Source of the DNA: Roseivirga sp.
GTDB lineage: Bacteria > Bacteroidota > Bacteroidia > Cytophagales > Cyclobacteriaceae
Direction of reading: 5' to 3'
Assembly (NCBI GenBank): GCA_021404565.1
Contig: JAAWWF010000026.1
Coordinates: forward strand, 124,001-188,000
Length of the DNA: 64,000 nt
Position 1 is the first letter of the stretch. The number at the start of each line of letters is the position of its first letter. Of this stretch, positions 53,176 through 62,192 are shown in pieces. The notes below the pieces were generated by a model. It made no database searches and was not told the origin of the DNA. It saw only the letters and a list, made by a program, of their open reading frames with translations. Both the position numbers and the translations under genes were made by a program.

Positions 53176-54303
53176 CTACCCACAGTTGCGCTTCGCTTCC
53201 TGAAGCTCTTCCTCACTGTTAATGATCATTGTACTACCATCTTCAAACGTAATTTCTATTGGGAACACCAGGTCAGGACGCTCTTCGGCCTCCGGATTAG
53301 CCTCATACCAGTCTTTAATCAGCTGCCAGTCATCTCTTGATGCCAGGGTAATTTCCGTACCATCAGGCATGGTAAAGCTCAGCGGGAATACCGGCTGGAA
53401 GCAACGGTCACGACCTCTGTCTACTTCACATATCGCTCTGGCGGCTCTCATTTCTTCTTCACTGTTCACGGTAATGGTGCTGTCATTTCTGTAAGTGATG
53501 TTCACAGGGTATACCAGGTCAGGCTTGTCAGTAGCATCAGGATTAGCCTCATACCATGCATGAATCAGGCTCCAGTCGTCTCTAGACGCCAGGGTGATTT
53601 CTGTAGCATCCGGCATGGTAAAAGTCACAGGGAATTCAAGCTCAAAGCATCTTCCTCTTCTTCTGTCAACTTCACAATTACTCTTCGCACTCTCTAAATC
53701 TTCTTCATTACTGATCGTGATCGTCTCATCACCGAAGGTTACCTCAAAGGGGAATACAAAGGTAGGCCTGCCTTCAGCATCAGGGTTGGCCTGGTACCAT
53801 TCTCTAATAAGGGACCAGTCATCATCACTTTCTAAGGTAATGGTGCTGGCGTCAGGCATGGTCAGTGACACAGGAAAGACGAAATCGAAGCAATCTCTCA
53901 GACCCCTGGCCCTTCTGCCATTTCTCTGTCCGTTTCTTATTCTGCGATCTCCAGGTCTGAAAGCATTGCGTGTCAACAATTCACGACCATCCAGGTTAAA
54001 GTAGGCCGAGGAGCTTTCTCCTACATCGGCACCTCGTTGTACGATGGTGCGTACCTCGTATCCAAGTTCTGGGGCAAGCACGGAATTTGTAATAAAGGTC
54101 ATGGTGTCTTCCAGAGTTGTCAGGGCATTGGAAGGCAGTGCATTTGTACTGATGTCTTGCCTGTTAGCGGCTGTAGCTATGGCAGCAATTAGTTCTGAAT
54201 CGTCAAGAAGTGGATCAACTTCACTGTTGTCATCACAGGAATAGAACATTCCCAGTGCCAGGATGGTGGCCAAAAGAGATGACATAATTTTCAACTTTCT
54301 CAT
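53176..54303 (-). CDS. Lipoprotein made of three tandem 81-residue repeats
   Basis: This 375-residue protein has the lipobox FYSC (Cys23). An Arg-rich spacer (GDRRIRNGQRNGRRARG) precedes three tandem repeats of about 81 residues that fill residues 138-375. Each opens CFxxxFPxxxTMPDxxxITL, continues with DDWxLIxxWYxANPxA and an FPxxITF-type strand, and ends near a second Cys. Similar repeats occur in many Bacteroidota lipoproteins of unknown function. The paired Cys might form disulfides. It precedes the sigma/FecR/receptor genes on the same strand, separated by two hairpins. Confidence 0.82.
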   Translation of the reverse strand: MRKLKIMSSLLATILALGMFYSCDDNSEVDPLLDDSELIAAIATAANRQDISTNALPSNALTTLEDTMTFITNSVLAPELGYEVRTIVQRGADVGESSSAYFNLDGRELLTRNAFRPGDRRIRNGQRNGRRARGLRDCFDFVFPVSLTMPDASTITLESDDDWSLIREWYQANPDAEGRPTFVFPFEVTFGDETITISNEEDLESAKSNCEVDRRRGRCFELEFPVTFTMPDATEITLASRDDWSLIHAWYEANPDATDKPDLVYPVNITYRNDSTITVNSEEEMRAARAICEVDRGRDRCFQPVFPLSFTMPDGTEITLASRDDWQLIKDWYEANPEAEERPDLVFPIEITFEDGSTMIINSEEELQEAKRNCG

Positions 54304-54448
54304 TCTTATAGGTTTTTATGATGAATTCTTTACCCTACACCGCAGAAGTCTGGGTTGGCCCTACTTTTTTAGTGAAGTTTTTTTAAAAAAGTTTCAAAAT
54401 CGTGCTTTAGGAACCATCAAGGCCATTTTTCCTAGAGCATTTTATTTT

Positions 54449-54480
54449 CGTTCGTCACAGTACAAAGGGCGTTCGTCACA
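54449..54480 (+). promoter_or_regulatory. LytTR-type direct repeat upstream of the serine hydrolase gene
   Basis: CGTTCGTCACA occurs at 54449-54459 and 54470-54480, exactly 21 bp apart. The core CGTTCGT fits the last seven positions of the known LytTR half-site [TA][AC][CA]GTTN[AG][TG], and the resulting 12-bp gap matches the usual spacing. The gene two places downstream in the same group (57087) encodes a LytTR regulator. Autoregulation of the three-gene unit is a direct prediction. Confidence 0.6.
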
Positions 54481-54560
54481 TTAGCCGGCAGTACATCACT
54501 CATAATTCATTGGTATAGTCCGGCACCTCATTTTTGAGCTGAATTCAAAATTCAGTCAAA

Positions 54561-56036
54561 ATGAAAAAGAACAACAAAGCTTTAAGCATACTGTGCATGC
54601 TCCTGATCAGCACCGGCATTTATGCACAGGAAGTCACATTTCCAGAAACCGCTGTCGGCAAGATCGCCAAAGCCTGGTTTACAGCCTTTGCTGCCGATGA
54701 AGATGGCCCAATGAGAGAATTCACTGCCACCTACCGCACAGCAAATGCGCTCAGTCGCATGTCAGTAGACGACAGAATGGCCCAGCACAAACAGATAAAA
54801 GGGATGATCCAACAACTGTCTCCTAAAAAAATCACCGAAAGCACTGAGAACAACCTGACACTTCTGGTATATGCCGAGGCGATTGAAACCTGGTTTGAAA
54901 CGGCTTTTACCCTAAGTCAAACAGAAGCCAACAAGCTGGAAAGCTTTGCTCTTCAACCAGCCCAGGCACCAAACGAAGACGCCAATGCAGGTTTTGGTGA
55001 CTGGAAAGACCTTAGCGGCCTGCTCCGAAATGTAGTAGAGCAAAACAACATTCCCGGGCTTTCAATGGCCGTGATCAGAAATGGCGAGATTGTAGAGACA
55101 GCCGTAGCAGGCCTGAGAGAGGTAGGTAGCAATCAGGCCATCGCAATTTCTGACCGCTTCCATATCGGATCCATCACCAAGTCTATGACCGCTACCCTGA
55201 TTGGCCGGTTAATTCAGGAAGAAAAGCTGAAACCGAGCACTACCCTTCAGGAGATCTTTCCTGAAATACCCATGTTAGATGCCTATAAGGTGGTTACTAT
55301 CACCCAATTGGCGCAGCATACGGCAGGTCTGCCGGGCTATCTTACGGTTACCGATGAGGAGGAGGCCAAATTACTTGGGCTACCGGGAGATGCCACGGGT
55401 CAAAGGTTGGCCTTTGTAAAGCAGGTGCTAAATGAAGACCCTATTTCAAAACCGGGCAACTCTTTTGCCTACTCCAATGCCGGTTATGCCATTCTGGGAG
55501 CCATTACTGAAAAACTCACTGGTATGTCATGGAGAGACCAGCTTCAGACCTACATTTTCGAGCCTTTGAACATGGCAACAGCGGGTTTTGACTGGCCCAA
55601 GACCGAAAGACGACCAAACCAACCGTCAGGCCACTTTGGAGCACTAAGCGATCTGAAACCACAAAAAACGGATGAATATGAGCTGGGAGCTTATATAGAG
55701 CCTGCCGGAGATGTACACGCCTCGATGACAGACCTGGCGCATTTTGCACTGGCACACCTCAAAGGTCTGAGGGGAGAAAACAATATCCTGAACGCTGAGA
55801 CTTTCACATGGCTGCATACACCTCAGGCTGGCCGTAACTACGCTGCGGGTTGGTTTGTCACAGAATCGGAGTCTGGCCAGATGGTTCATCAACATGCTGG
55901 TAGCGCGGGTACCTTTCTGGCCCTGATGCTGATAGAACCAGAAAGCAATCAGGGCTGGATAGTGGCTGCCAATGCCGGAGGCGTAGCAGTGGATGGCATT
56001 TTCAGAAGAATGATCCGGGCCTACCGCGAACGCTAG
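54561..56036 (+). CDS. Secreted serine hydrolase (class C beta-lactamase-like fold)
   Basis: This 491-residue protein has a Sec signal (ending YAQ). A helical N-terminal part (about 25-140) of unknown role is followed by a beta-lactamase/D-aminopeptidase-like domain: SITK (Ser204, Lys207), YSNAGY as the YxN motif, and HAGSAG in place of KTG. Relatives are esterases, D-peptidases or peptidoglycan hydrolases; a true beta-lactamase role is unlikely to be decided from sequence. It leads a unit with a LytS kinase (14 bases later) and a LytTR regulator. Confidence 0.9.
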   Translation: MKKNNKALSILCMLLISTGIYAQEVTFPETAVGKIAKAWFTAFAADEDGPMREFTATYRTANALSRMSVDDRMAQHKQIKGMIQQLSPKKITESTENNLTLLVYAEAIETWFETAFTLSQTEANKLESFALQPAQAPNEDANAGFGDWKDLSGLLRNVVEQNNIPGLSMAVIRNGEIVETAVAGLREVGSNQAIAISDRFHIGSITKSMTATLIGRLIQEEKLKPSTTLQEIFPEIPMLDAYKVVTITQLAQHTAGLPGYLTVTDEEEAKLLGLPGDATGQRLAFVKQVLNEDPISKPGNSFAYSNAGYAILGAITEKLTGMSWRDQLQTYIFEPLNMATAGFDWPKTERRPNQPSGHFGALSDLKPQKTDEYELGAYIEPAGDVHASMTDLAHFALAHLKGLRGENNILNAETFTWLHTPQAGRNYAAGWFVTESESGQMVHQHAGSAGTFLALMLIEPESNQGWIVAANAGGVAVDGIFRRMIRAYRER

Positions 56037-56049
56037 ATTGCATTAAGAC

Positions 56050-57090
56050 ATGTATTCACAGACACAAGCGATAAAACCTGTATTTTGGTTCATGTTTGCA
56101 CAACAGGCTTCGGGTCTGACCAAGAATAAAGCACTGATCCATATTTTGGGTTGGCTGCTCTTTGCCGGAATTTTTCTCTTCGGCATCAGTAGGGTAGAAC
56201 CACTGGGAAAAAGCTTCCTCGTGGTGCTATCCGTTTTTGGGCCCTCACTTCCGGCTGTCTATCTCCACTCTCTGACTTTTGACAAATGGTTCAGAAAGAA
56301 AAAATATGGACTTTACTTTCTCTCTTTACTGGCCAACATCATGCTTTTTGGCCTCCTGATAGAGTTTATAGCCGGGGAAATCGTGTACTATGACGATCCT
56401 GATGCTTATATCTCTGGTAGATTGTCTCTTATCGCCTTTTTAGTGGTATCGACCGGTTTCAGATTCCTCTTTGAAGGGCTTGAAGCTAAAAGTAAGTTGG
56501 CCGAGATAGAGGCAAAACAAGCTCAAGCAGAATTAGAATCTCTCAAATCTCAGGTCAATCCACATTTTCTATTCAACTCTCTCAACAATATCTACGGCCT
56601 GTTGATGGAAGATGTGGACAGGGCTGGCGATTCCCTCCTCACTCTTTCATCGCTTTTGCGCTACCTGATTTATGCGTCACAAAAGACCCGGATTGGCCTG
56701 GAAGAAGAGGTAAAATTCCTGGATGATTATATGGCCATGGAAAGACTCAGGCTGGGCGATAAATGTCAACTCTCTTTTGAGAAAGAGGGCGATGTTACAG
56801 GCAGGTCCCTATCTCCCTTTCTGCTCATTCCCTTTGTGGAGAATGCTTTTAAGCACGGTTCTTTTGCCACTGTCGGAGAAAGCCATATCCATGTCAAACT
56901 TCACTTAGAGGAAAACAAACTCACTTTCAAGGTAGACAACAGCACAAAGTCAAAAGCAAGAAAAGAACCCGAAGGTACGGGCATTGCCAACGTGAAACGA
57001 AGGCTTGAGCTGCTGATGCCTGAAAAACATACACTGGAGGTTACGCCAGGAGATTCGCGTTTTTATGTTAAACTGGAGCTAAGCCTATGA
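56050..57090 (+). CDS. LytS-type sensor histidine kinase
   Basis: This 346-residue protein has four membrane helices in residues 28-140. A short coiled coil (AEIEAKQAQAELESLKSQ) leads into the His_kinase domain with His172 in VNPHFLFNSLNN, then an ATPase part with PFLLIPFVENAFKHG and GTGIANVKRRLELL. It lacks a separate periplasmic sensor, so it probably senses the membrane or an intramembrane ligand. It overlaps the LytTR regulator gene by 4 bases, and the two form a two-component pair. Confidence 0.93.
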   Translation: MYSQTQAIKPVFWFMFAQQASGLTKNKALIHILGWLLFAGIFLFGISRVEPLGKSFLVVLSVFGPSLPAVYLHSLTFDKWFRKKKYGLYFLSLLANIMLFGLLIEFIAGEIVYYDDPDAYISGRLSLIAFLVVSTGFRFLFEGLEAKSKLAEIEAKQAQAELESLKSQVNPHFLFNSLNNIYGLLMEDVDRAGDSLLTLSSLLRYLIYASQKTRIGLEEEVKFLDDYMAMERLRLGDKCQLSFEKEGDVTGRSLSPFLLIPFVENAFKHGSFATVGESHIHVKLHLEENKLTFKVDNSTKSKARKEPEGTGIANVKRRLELLMPEKHTLEVTPGDSRFYVKLELSL

Positions 57091-57788
57091 CATTGAACTG
57101 CCTTGTAGTAGATGACGAACCCATAGCCCGTAACATCCTGGAAAAGTATGTAGCAAAAACCCCTATGCTAAGACTGGAAGGCTCTATCGACAATGGTTTG
57201 GAGGTAATTGGTAAGCTCTCAGAAGGTAAGATAGACCTGATGTTTCTCGACATCAACATGCCTGAGTTTACCGGAATAGACCTGCTGAAATCGATGCGGA
57301 ACCCTCCGGCCGTGATCATTACGACAGCCTACGCGGAATATGGTGCGGAAAGCTATGAATACGAGGTGATTGACTATTTGATGAAGCCCATTCCCTTCGA
57401 TAGGTTTCTGAAGGCCATACAAAAAGTAGTGGCTTTGAAGGAAAAGGATGACCAAACCGACCCTTCGTCTGAAAAGAGCCCTGCATTTATATTCTTAAAG
57501 GAAGATCACCTGACTCATAAGGTGCTGTTTGAAGACATTCATTATGTACAGGCTTATGGCAATTATCTGAAGGTACACCTGGCAGAAAAAGTGCTTCTGG
57601 TAAGAAAAACCATCTCCGACCTGGAAAGCGAATCGGCAGGCAGGTTGACCCGTATTCATAAGTCATACATGATTAACCTCTCTCACCTTATCAGCACGGA
57701 AGGCAATGAAGTATTGATCCTTGGCCAACAGCGTTTGCCCATTGGCAAAGTGTATAAAAAGGACTTCGATAAGCTGATAGGCGGCTGA
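57087..57788 (+). CDS. LytTR-family response regulator
   Basis: This 233-residue protein has an N-terminal receiver (1-120) with the acidic pair DDE and Asp55 in MFLDINMP, Thr in ITTAYA and Lys in LMKPIPF, all intact. The C-terminal LytTR DNA-binding domain (about 140-233) has IHYVQAYGNYLKVHL and RIHKSYMINLSHL. It partners with the LytS kinase that overlaps it. A direct repeat of the LytTR consensus type lies upstream of the first gene of the unit, at 54449-54480. Confidence 0.95.
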   Translation: MTLNCLVVDDEPIARNILEKYVAKTPMLRLEGSIDNGLEVIGKLSEGKIDLMFLDINMPEFTGIDLLKSMRNPPAVIITTAYAEYGAESYEYEVIDYLMKPIPFDRFLKAIQKVVALKEKDDQTDPSSEKSPAFIFLKEDHLTHKVLFEDIHYVQAYGNYLKVHLAEKVLLVRKTISDLESESAGRLTRIHKSYMINLSHLISTEGNEVLILGQQRLPIGKVYKKDFDKLIGG

Positions 57789-57860
57789 TTTACCAACCCA
57801 ACACTCAATGATTTCCGGCATACAATGGCATTTCAGGCCCTGATTCGCTAAATAGGCTCT

Positions 57861-58664
57861 ATGAAATACCTTAAACCTTGTTTGTTATCTGCAGTACTAA
57901 TCCTCCTTGCTCAACATATGGTACTCTCATATCAGGGCAATGAGAACCTGAGCAAAGACGAAATCCAGATTGAATATATAGGGCATGCTTCCTTTAAGGT
58001 TCACACAAATCAGGAGACTATATTACTCGATCCCTTTGCCGACAAAGTATGGATTGGGTATAGCTTTCCTAAGAACCTTACAGCTGATGCCATTTTCAGC
58101 ACCCATCCGCACTACGATCATGATGGTGGTATTTTCATTAAAAGAACTCCTTACTGGCAGGGCAAGATCGATCTCTATACCGATCCGGGAGAGTACAAAG
58201 TGGGTGACTTCCAGGTAAGGGGAATAATGGGCAAACATTGCGATCCCTATGGTAAAGAATTCGGGCAGAAAAACACGATCTGGAAACTCAAGGTAGCCGG
58301 ACTCACCATCGCCCATCTGGGAGATAACGGCCCGCTTACCGAGGAGAACGTGAAAGCCCTGAAAGGAGTGGACATCCTGATGGTGCCAATCGATGCGGAA
58401 TACCATATCCTCAAAAAAGAAGAGCTGGCCACAGTGCTCAAACAAATCGATCCTCGTGTCATCATCCCCATGCATTATAAAATCGAGGAGTTGGAAAACC
58501 GACCCGGCAAGCCTCAGGACCTCGGCCCCATTGACCCCTATCTGATCGGGAAAACGAATGTGCTCAGGCTCAATTCTAACAAACACAGCTTTTCTAAAGC
58601 CAGCCTTTCAACCAGTCAGCAGATAGTTGTCTTTCAGCATTCTCCCCTGATCAAACCTGAATAG
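57861..58664 (+). CDS. Exported metallo-beta-lactamase-fold hydrolase
   Basis: This 267-residue protein has an N-terminal signal sequence (MKYLKPCLLSAVLILLAQH). The fold is shown by IEYIGHASFKV, LLDPFADK, the metal motif THPHYDHDG (His82, His84, Asp86, His87), GKHCDP, AHLGDNG and PMHYK. It is of the UlaG/YtnP-like branch with a short HxHxDH loop. The substrate is unknown. It follows the LytTR gene by 72 bases and could be co-transcribed, but no regulatory link is visible. Confidence 0.87.
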   Translation: MKYLKPCLLSAVLILLAQHMVLSYQGNENLSKDEIQIEYIGHASFKVHTNQETILLDPFADKVWIGYSFPKNLTADAIFSTHPHYDHDGGIFIKRTPYWQGKIDLYTDPGEYKVGDFQVRGIMGKHCDPYGKEFGQKNTIWKLKVAGLTIAHLGDNGPLTEENVKALKGVDILMVPIDAEYHILKKEELATVLKQIDPRVIIPMHYKIEELENRPGKPQDLGPIDPYLIGKTNVLRLNSNKHSFSKASLSTSQQIVVFQHSPLIKPE

Positions 58665-58738
58665 AGGTGGTCAAAATATCAGAACATTTTTGATCGATCA
58701 GCGAATGTTTATTAGAAACCCATGGTTTGGAGGTGTCG

Positions 58739-58877
58739 GGTGCGGCTGGGATCCAACATCAGCGTGACCATCGGCTGAAAAAGACAGTATAAAGTACGCT
58801 ACCACTCCGATGGTTTTGATGTTGGTCTCTTTTTCTTTTGTTACTTTTCTTTTGGAGACGCAAAAGAAAAGTAAGGA
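58739..58877 (+). repeat. 139-bp structured repeat, copy 1, in a 467-base gene-free stretch
   Basis: The segment matches 62193-62331 over 139 bp with only a few substitutions and no gap. It starts GGTGCGGCTGGGATCC. Two stems are visible: CCAACATCA plus CCATCGG pairs with CCGATGG plus TGATGTTGG, and TACTTTTCTTTTG pairs with CAAAAGAAAAGTA. The reverse-strand ORF across it is a by-product of the repeat. The rest of 58665-59131 holds only the promoter of the next gene. Confidence 0.85.
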
Positions 58878-59098
58878 AGCTGTGCTTGACCAGCTCATGC
58901 TCTCTCTAGACTTCACTGATGGTTACGGTACCAAAACCTGCGACAACCCATTCAAATAGTTCTATTCCCCTAACCATTCTGCTTTACACCCTCCAAAAAA
59001 TAAGAGACATGTTCATCAAGGGTTCAAGTAAAATCGCTCCTCGCCCTCTCAGCCCTTTTCCATTAAATAACATGTATCAAACCGATTTTGTAACCTAA

Positions 59099-59127
59099 TT
59101 GTCTTCTCAGCGGTCTTTCTATATTTG
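59099..59127 (+). promoter_or_regulatory. Bacteroidota-type promoter of the AraC gene at 59132
   Basis: TATATTTG (59120-59127) fits the -7 consensus TAnnTTTG, with TTG at 59099-59101 as the -33 box and an 18-base spacer. The ATG at 59132 lies only 4 bases after the -7 box, so the transcript would be leaderless or nearly so if this promoter is used. Confidence 0.5.
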
Positions 59128-59131
59128 ATCA

Positions 59132-60283
59132 ATGGATTACGAACAGCTCGTACCTCAACGGTTGGACATTTTTGCTTTTATCATCTTTCTCGGGGTGGTT
59201 CAAGGCATATTCTTTTCGTATTTCCTGCTTAGAAAGCCAAAGGAATTAGGAGCGAAAAACACGTATCTGGGGCTCTTCCTTCTCACCTACTCTGCCGTTT
59301 TGCTTGAGGTTTTTCTGTGCTATACCGGACTGATTGTACATAGTCTTTGGCTTGTAGATTATTCAGAATCAGTGAATTTTCTCAATGGCCCGCTATTGTA
59401 TTTTCTGGTTCTTAGCTTTCTTCAAAAAGGGCTCCCCAAGAGGCATAAACTCCATTATTTACCTTTTGTGGCCTACCTCCTCTATATGACCTTTTTCTTT
59501 CTTCAGGGAGCAGACCACAAGTTCAACGCCTATATCGATGCGTATTTCCCGAATATGGAACATATCGCAGCCTCACAGAAATTCTCTGCCGATCCGCTTG
59601 GAATAAAAAAGTACATAAACCCCATCAGCGTTATCTATACGGCCATTTATATATGGATGAGTTCTACGGCTATTTTTCAATCTGTAAGAAAAGACCAATT
59701 ACGTTTTTTCAAAGGTGCCGACAAGGAAGTGGCATGGATACGCAATCTGTTGATTCTAGGCATTCTCAGTTATTTGTTTTGGGTAGTCAAGTCGTTTACG
59801 GGCCTCAGAGATGTTCAGGACCATATTGGCGCCACACTACATACCATTCTCATCTACTATGTTGGCTTTCGTATTTTGAAGGAAGGTATTATGGCTCCAA
59901 AAAGAAACGATGACAAATACTCCAAATCATCTCTGTCTGAGGAAAGAAAACAGAGGATTGTTCAAAAACTCGATCAACTGAATCAGGAAGAAAAATACTA
60001 CCTGAATAACACTCTTTCCATGGCCGATCTGGCAAAAAAGGTGGGTACAACGCATCACCACCTTTCTCAGGTTCTCAATGAGGAGCTGGGAAAAAGTTAC
60101 GCTGAATATATTAGCGGATTGCGTATTGAGTATGCCAAAAAGCTCTTGGTTGAGCAGCCCAATGTAAAAATTGAGGAGATAGCTGAGCAGGCGGGTTTCA
60201 ACTCCAAGTCTACCTTCAATACAGCTTTTAAAAAGTTTTCAGGTTTTACTCCTTCTCAATTCCGCTCTCTACCTGGCGTCTGA
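59132..60283 (+). CDS. Membrane-anchored AraC-family transcriptional regulator
   Basis: This 383-residue protein has about seven membrane helices in residues 12-250. The C-terminal AraC domain (about 285-380) has MADLAKKVGTTHHHLSQVLN and IEEIAEQAGFNSKSTFNTAF, and ends SGFTPSQFRSL. It is the fifth regulator of this design in the window. The PafA-like phosphatase 115 bases downstream is a candidate target. A hairpin at 60301-60330 follows the stop. Confidence 0.92.
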   Translation: MDYEQLVPQRLDIFAFIIFLGVVQGIFFSYFLLRKPKELGAKNTYLGLFLLTYSAVLLEVFLCYTGLIVHSLWLVDYSESVNFLNGPLLYFLVLSFLQKGLPKRHKLHYLPFVAYLLYMTFFFLQGADHKFNAYIDAYFPNMEHIAASQKFSADPLGIKKYINPISVIYTAIYIWMSSTAIFQSVRKDQLRFFKGADKEVAWIRNLLILGILSYLFWVVKSFTGLRDVQDHIGATLHTILIYYVGFRILKEGIMAPKRNDDKYSKSSLSEERKQRIVQKLDQLNQEEKYYLNNTLSMADLAKKVGTTHHHLSQVLNEELGKSYAEYISGLRIEYAKKLLVEQPNVKIEEIAEQAGFNSKSTFNTAFKKFSGFTPSQFRSLPGV

Positions 60284-60300
60284 ACACCAGAGTAAGTACG

Positions 60301-60330
60301 ATCCGATAATTCCGAACGTCCATCGGATCG
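60301..60330 (+). terminator. Hairpin after the AraC gene, possible terminator
   Basis: GATCCGAT (60301-60308) and ATCGGATC (60323-60330) are perfect 8-bp arms. They start 18 bases after the AraC stop codon. No clear T tract follows. Confidence 0.45.
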
Positions 60331-60398
60331 GAACAGACGTTTTACATCTGTTTAAACCCTTAGTTTGGTGAGACAACAATAAGCCAAAATCTCACTGT

Positions 60399-61991
60399 AT
60401 GTTGACAATACTCAAAAACAGATCCCTCCCACTGTTAATCATGCTTGTTCTGGTCCTATCCGACTGTAATCGTACCAGGCCAAAAGAACCGAAACTGATC
60501 GTTATAATTGCCGTTGATGGTTTCAGGGCTGATTTGCTCGACCGCTACGACCAGGTATTTACCGGAGGTTTCAGAAGACTTAAGGACGAAGGAGCCATTT
60601 TTACCAATGCGTTTCAGGACCATGGAATGACCGTAACTGCTGCGGGACATACTTCTATTGGTACAGGTACTTTCCCTTCCCATCACGGTATTATTGCTAA
60701 TCGCTGGATGGAAAAAAGTGCTGATGGCTGGACGGAACACTATGCTGTAGAAGATCAGGAATACCAGATCGTAGGCTTTCCTGACGAAACGGGTATGTCG
60801 CCCAAAAACATCATGGTTACAGGTATTGCCGATTGGCTCACATCCAAACATCCTGATTCCAGGGTAGTCTCTATATCCGGAAAGGACCGGGCCGCCATTA
60901 CGATGGCCGCCAAAGCCAAAGGTCATATCTACTGGTTTGATGATGATTTTGTCGGTTTCAGCACCTCCACTTTTTACCGTAGCCAAAACCCGGATTGGGT
61001 AAATGCATTCAATAAGAGAGTCATCAGTGACTACTACTCAGATACCTGGTCGCGTACCGTAGCAAGTGAATTCCTGCATTTGGCCAGACCCGATAGCTCT
61101 CCGTACGAAGCAGACGGAAAAGCCATTGCCTTTCCGCACAACATAACCGGTATGATGCCGGGAGAAGACCATCAGGATCCTGAGGTAAAAGCCAACTGGA
61201 TGGAAGAGATTCCTGTCGTGGACCAACTTGTTTTTGACTTTGCAGAAAAAGCCGTTAAGAACCTTGCTCTCGGGCAGCAGGTCACCCCGGATATGCTGGC
61301 AATCAGCCTGTCAGCAACAGACCGAATAGCACACAGGTTTGGGCCATTTAGTCTGGAAGTACTCGATAACCTCGTCTTGCTCGACAAGCAGCTGGGCTCA
61401 TTTTTAGACCTCCTTGACCGGGAAGTTGGGGAGGGCAACTATGTACTTGCCTTATCGGCAGATCATGGTTTTAACGAAGCACCCGAATACAGACAAGCCC
61501 ACAATAGCGTTGGAAAACGCATTCCCGAGTCCGAGGCCGGAAGATTATTGGGCCAAATCGAAACGCTTGATTTCGAAAATAACTATACAGCTGCCCTTAA
61601 TGAGGCCAAGGACATGTTGCTTGGCAGCGGGGCTGTTGAACGTGTATTTACAGAAGAAGAGTTGGCCGCAGAGCCCGGCAATGATTCTCTTCATATTTAT
61701 TATCAAAACTCTTATTACCCGGGCCGCATTGCATCTGAGCTTGCTCCAATAGGGATTGCAGCCATTGAAGTAAAAGAGGGCTATGAAATTCAGGACTTTG
61801 GATCAAGTCATGGAACATATTATCACTATGACCGGCAGGTCCCACTCATCTTTTATGGAGGAAACATATTACCACAGAGCACTGGCAAACGAGCCAGAGC
61901 AATAGATATAGCCCCCACCCTCGCCAATATGCTAAAGCTAACAATACCCGGATCCGTAGATGGAAAAGCATTGAAACTGGAAGTAAAGTAA
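60399..61991 (+). CDS. PafA-like alkaline phosphatase superfamily lipoprotein or exported phosphatase
   Basis: This is a 530-residue protein. The N-terminal hydrophobic segment ends LSDCN, a possible lipobox (Cys23). The alkaline phosphatase fold is shown by IIAVDGFRADLL (metal Asp), the nucleophile Thr80 in TVTAAGHTS, HHGIIANRW and SGKDRAAI (the Lys-x-Arg pair used by PafA for phosphate monoesters), SATDRIAHRFGP and LSADHGFNE. The Lys/Arg pair favours monoesterase over diesterase activity. It would release phosphate in the periplasm. It follows the AraC regulator at 59132 on the same strand. Confidence 0.92.
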   Translation: MLTILKNRSLPLLIMLVLVLSDCNRTRPKEPKLIVIIAVDGFRADLLDRYDQVFTGGFRRLKDEGAIFTNAFQDHGMTVTAAGHTSIGTGTFPSHHGIIANRWMEKSADGWTEHYAVEDQEYQIVGFPDETGMSPKNIMVTGIADWLTSKHPDSRVVSISGKDRAAITMAAKAKGHIYWFDDDFVGFSTSTFYRSQNPDWVNAFNKRVISDYYSDTWSRTVASEFLHLARPDSSPYEADGKAIAFPHNITGMMPGEDHQDPEVKANWMEEIPVVDQLVFDFAEKAVKNLALGQQVTPDMLAISLSATDRIAHRFGPFSLEVLDNLVLLDKQLGSFLDLLDREVGEGNYVLALSADHGFNEAPEYRQAHNSVGKRIPESEAGRLLGQIETLDFENNYTAALNEAKDMLLGSGAVERVFTEEELAAEPGNDSLHIYYQNSYYPGRIASELAPIGIAAIEVKEGYEIQDFGSSHGTYYHYDRQVPLIFYGGNILPQSTGKRARAIDIAPTLANMLKLTIPGSVDGKALKLEVK

Positions 61992-62192
61992 CAGAGGCCT
62001 CAATCATGTATCCTCCGCGAATAAAAGAGCGGTAAAAAACGGACGGAGTCCGGTAGATCATAGTGAGTCACGGGTTCTGAGAACCCGCGACAGGCTAGGT
62101 GTGAATGTTGCAATCTGAACTATTAACCACATACGTGCCATTCCCAGTCACCCCCTGGGTACTATTTAGAAACCGGAGAATTTGACGACCAC
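61992..62192. other. Gene-free stretch before repeat copy 2
   Basis: No convincing ORF is present. One compact hairpin, CGGGTTC (62071-62077) with GAACCCG (62081-62087) around a 3-base loop, lies 80 bases after the phosphatase stop. ACTATTTAGAAACC before the repeat resembles sequence before copy 1. Confidence 0.4.

Noticed and set aside
58698-58916. Minus-strand ORF of 72 codons
   Set aside because: It lies across the 139-bp repeat and is generated by it.
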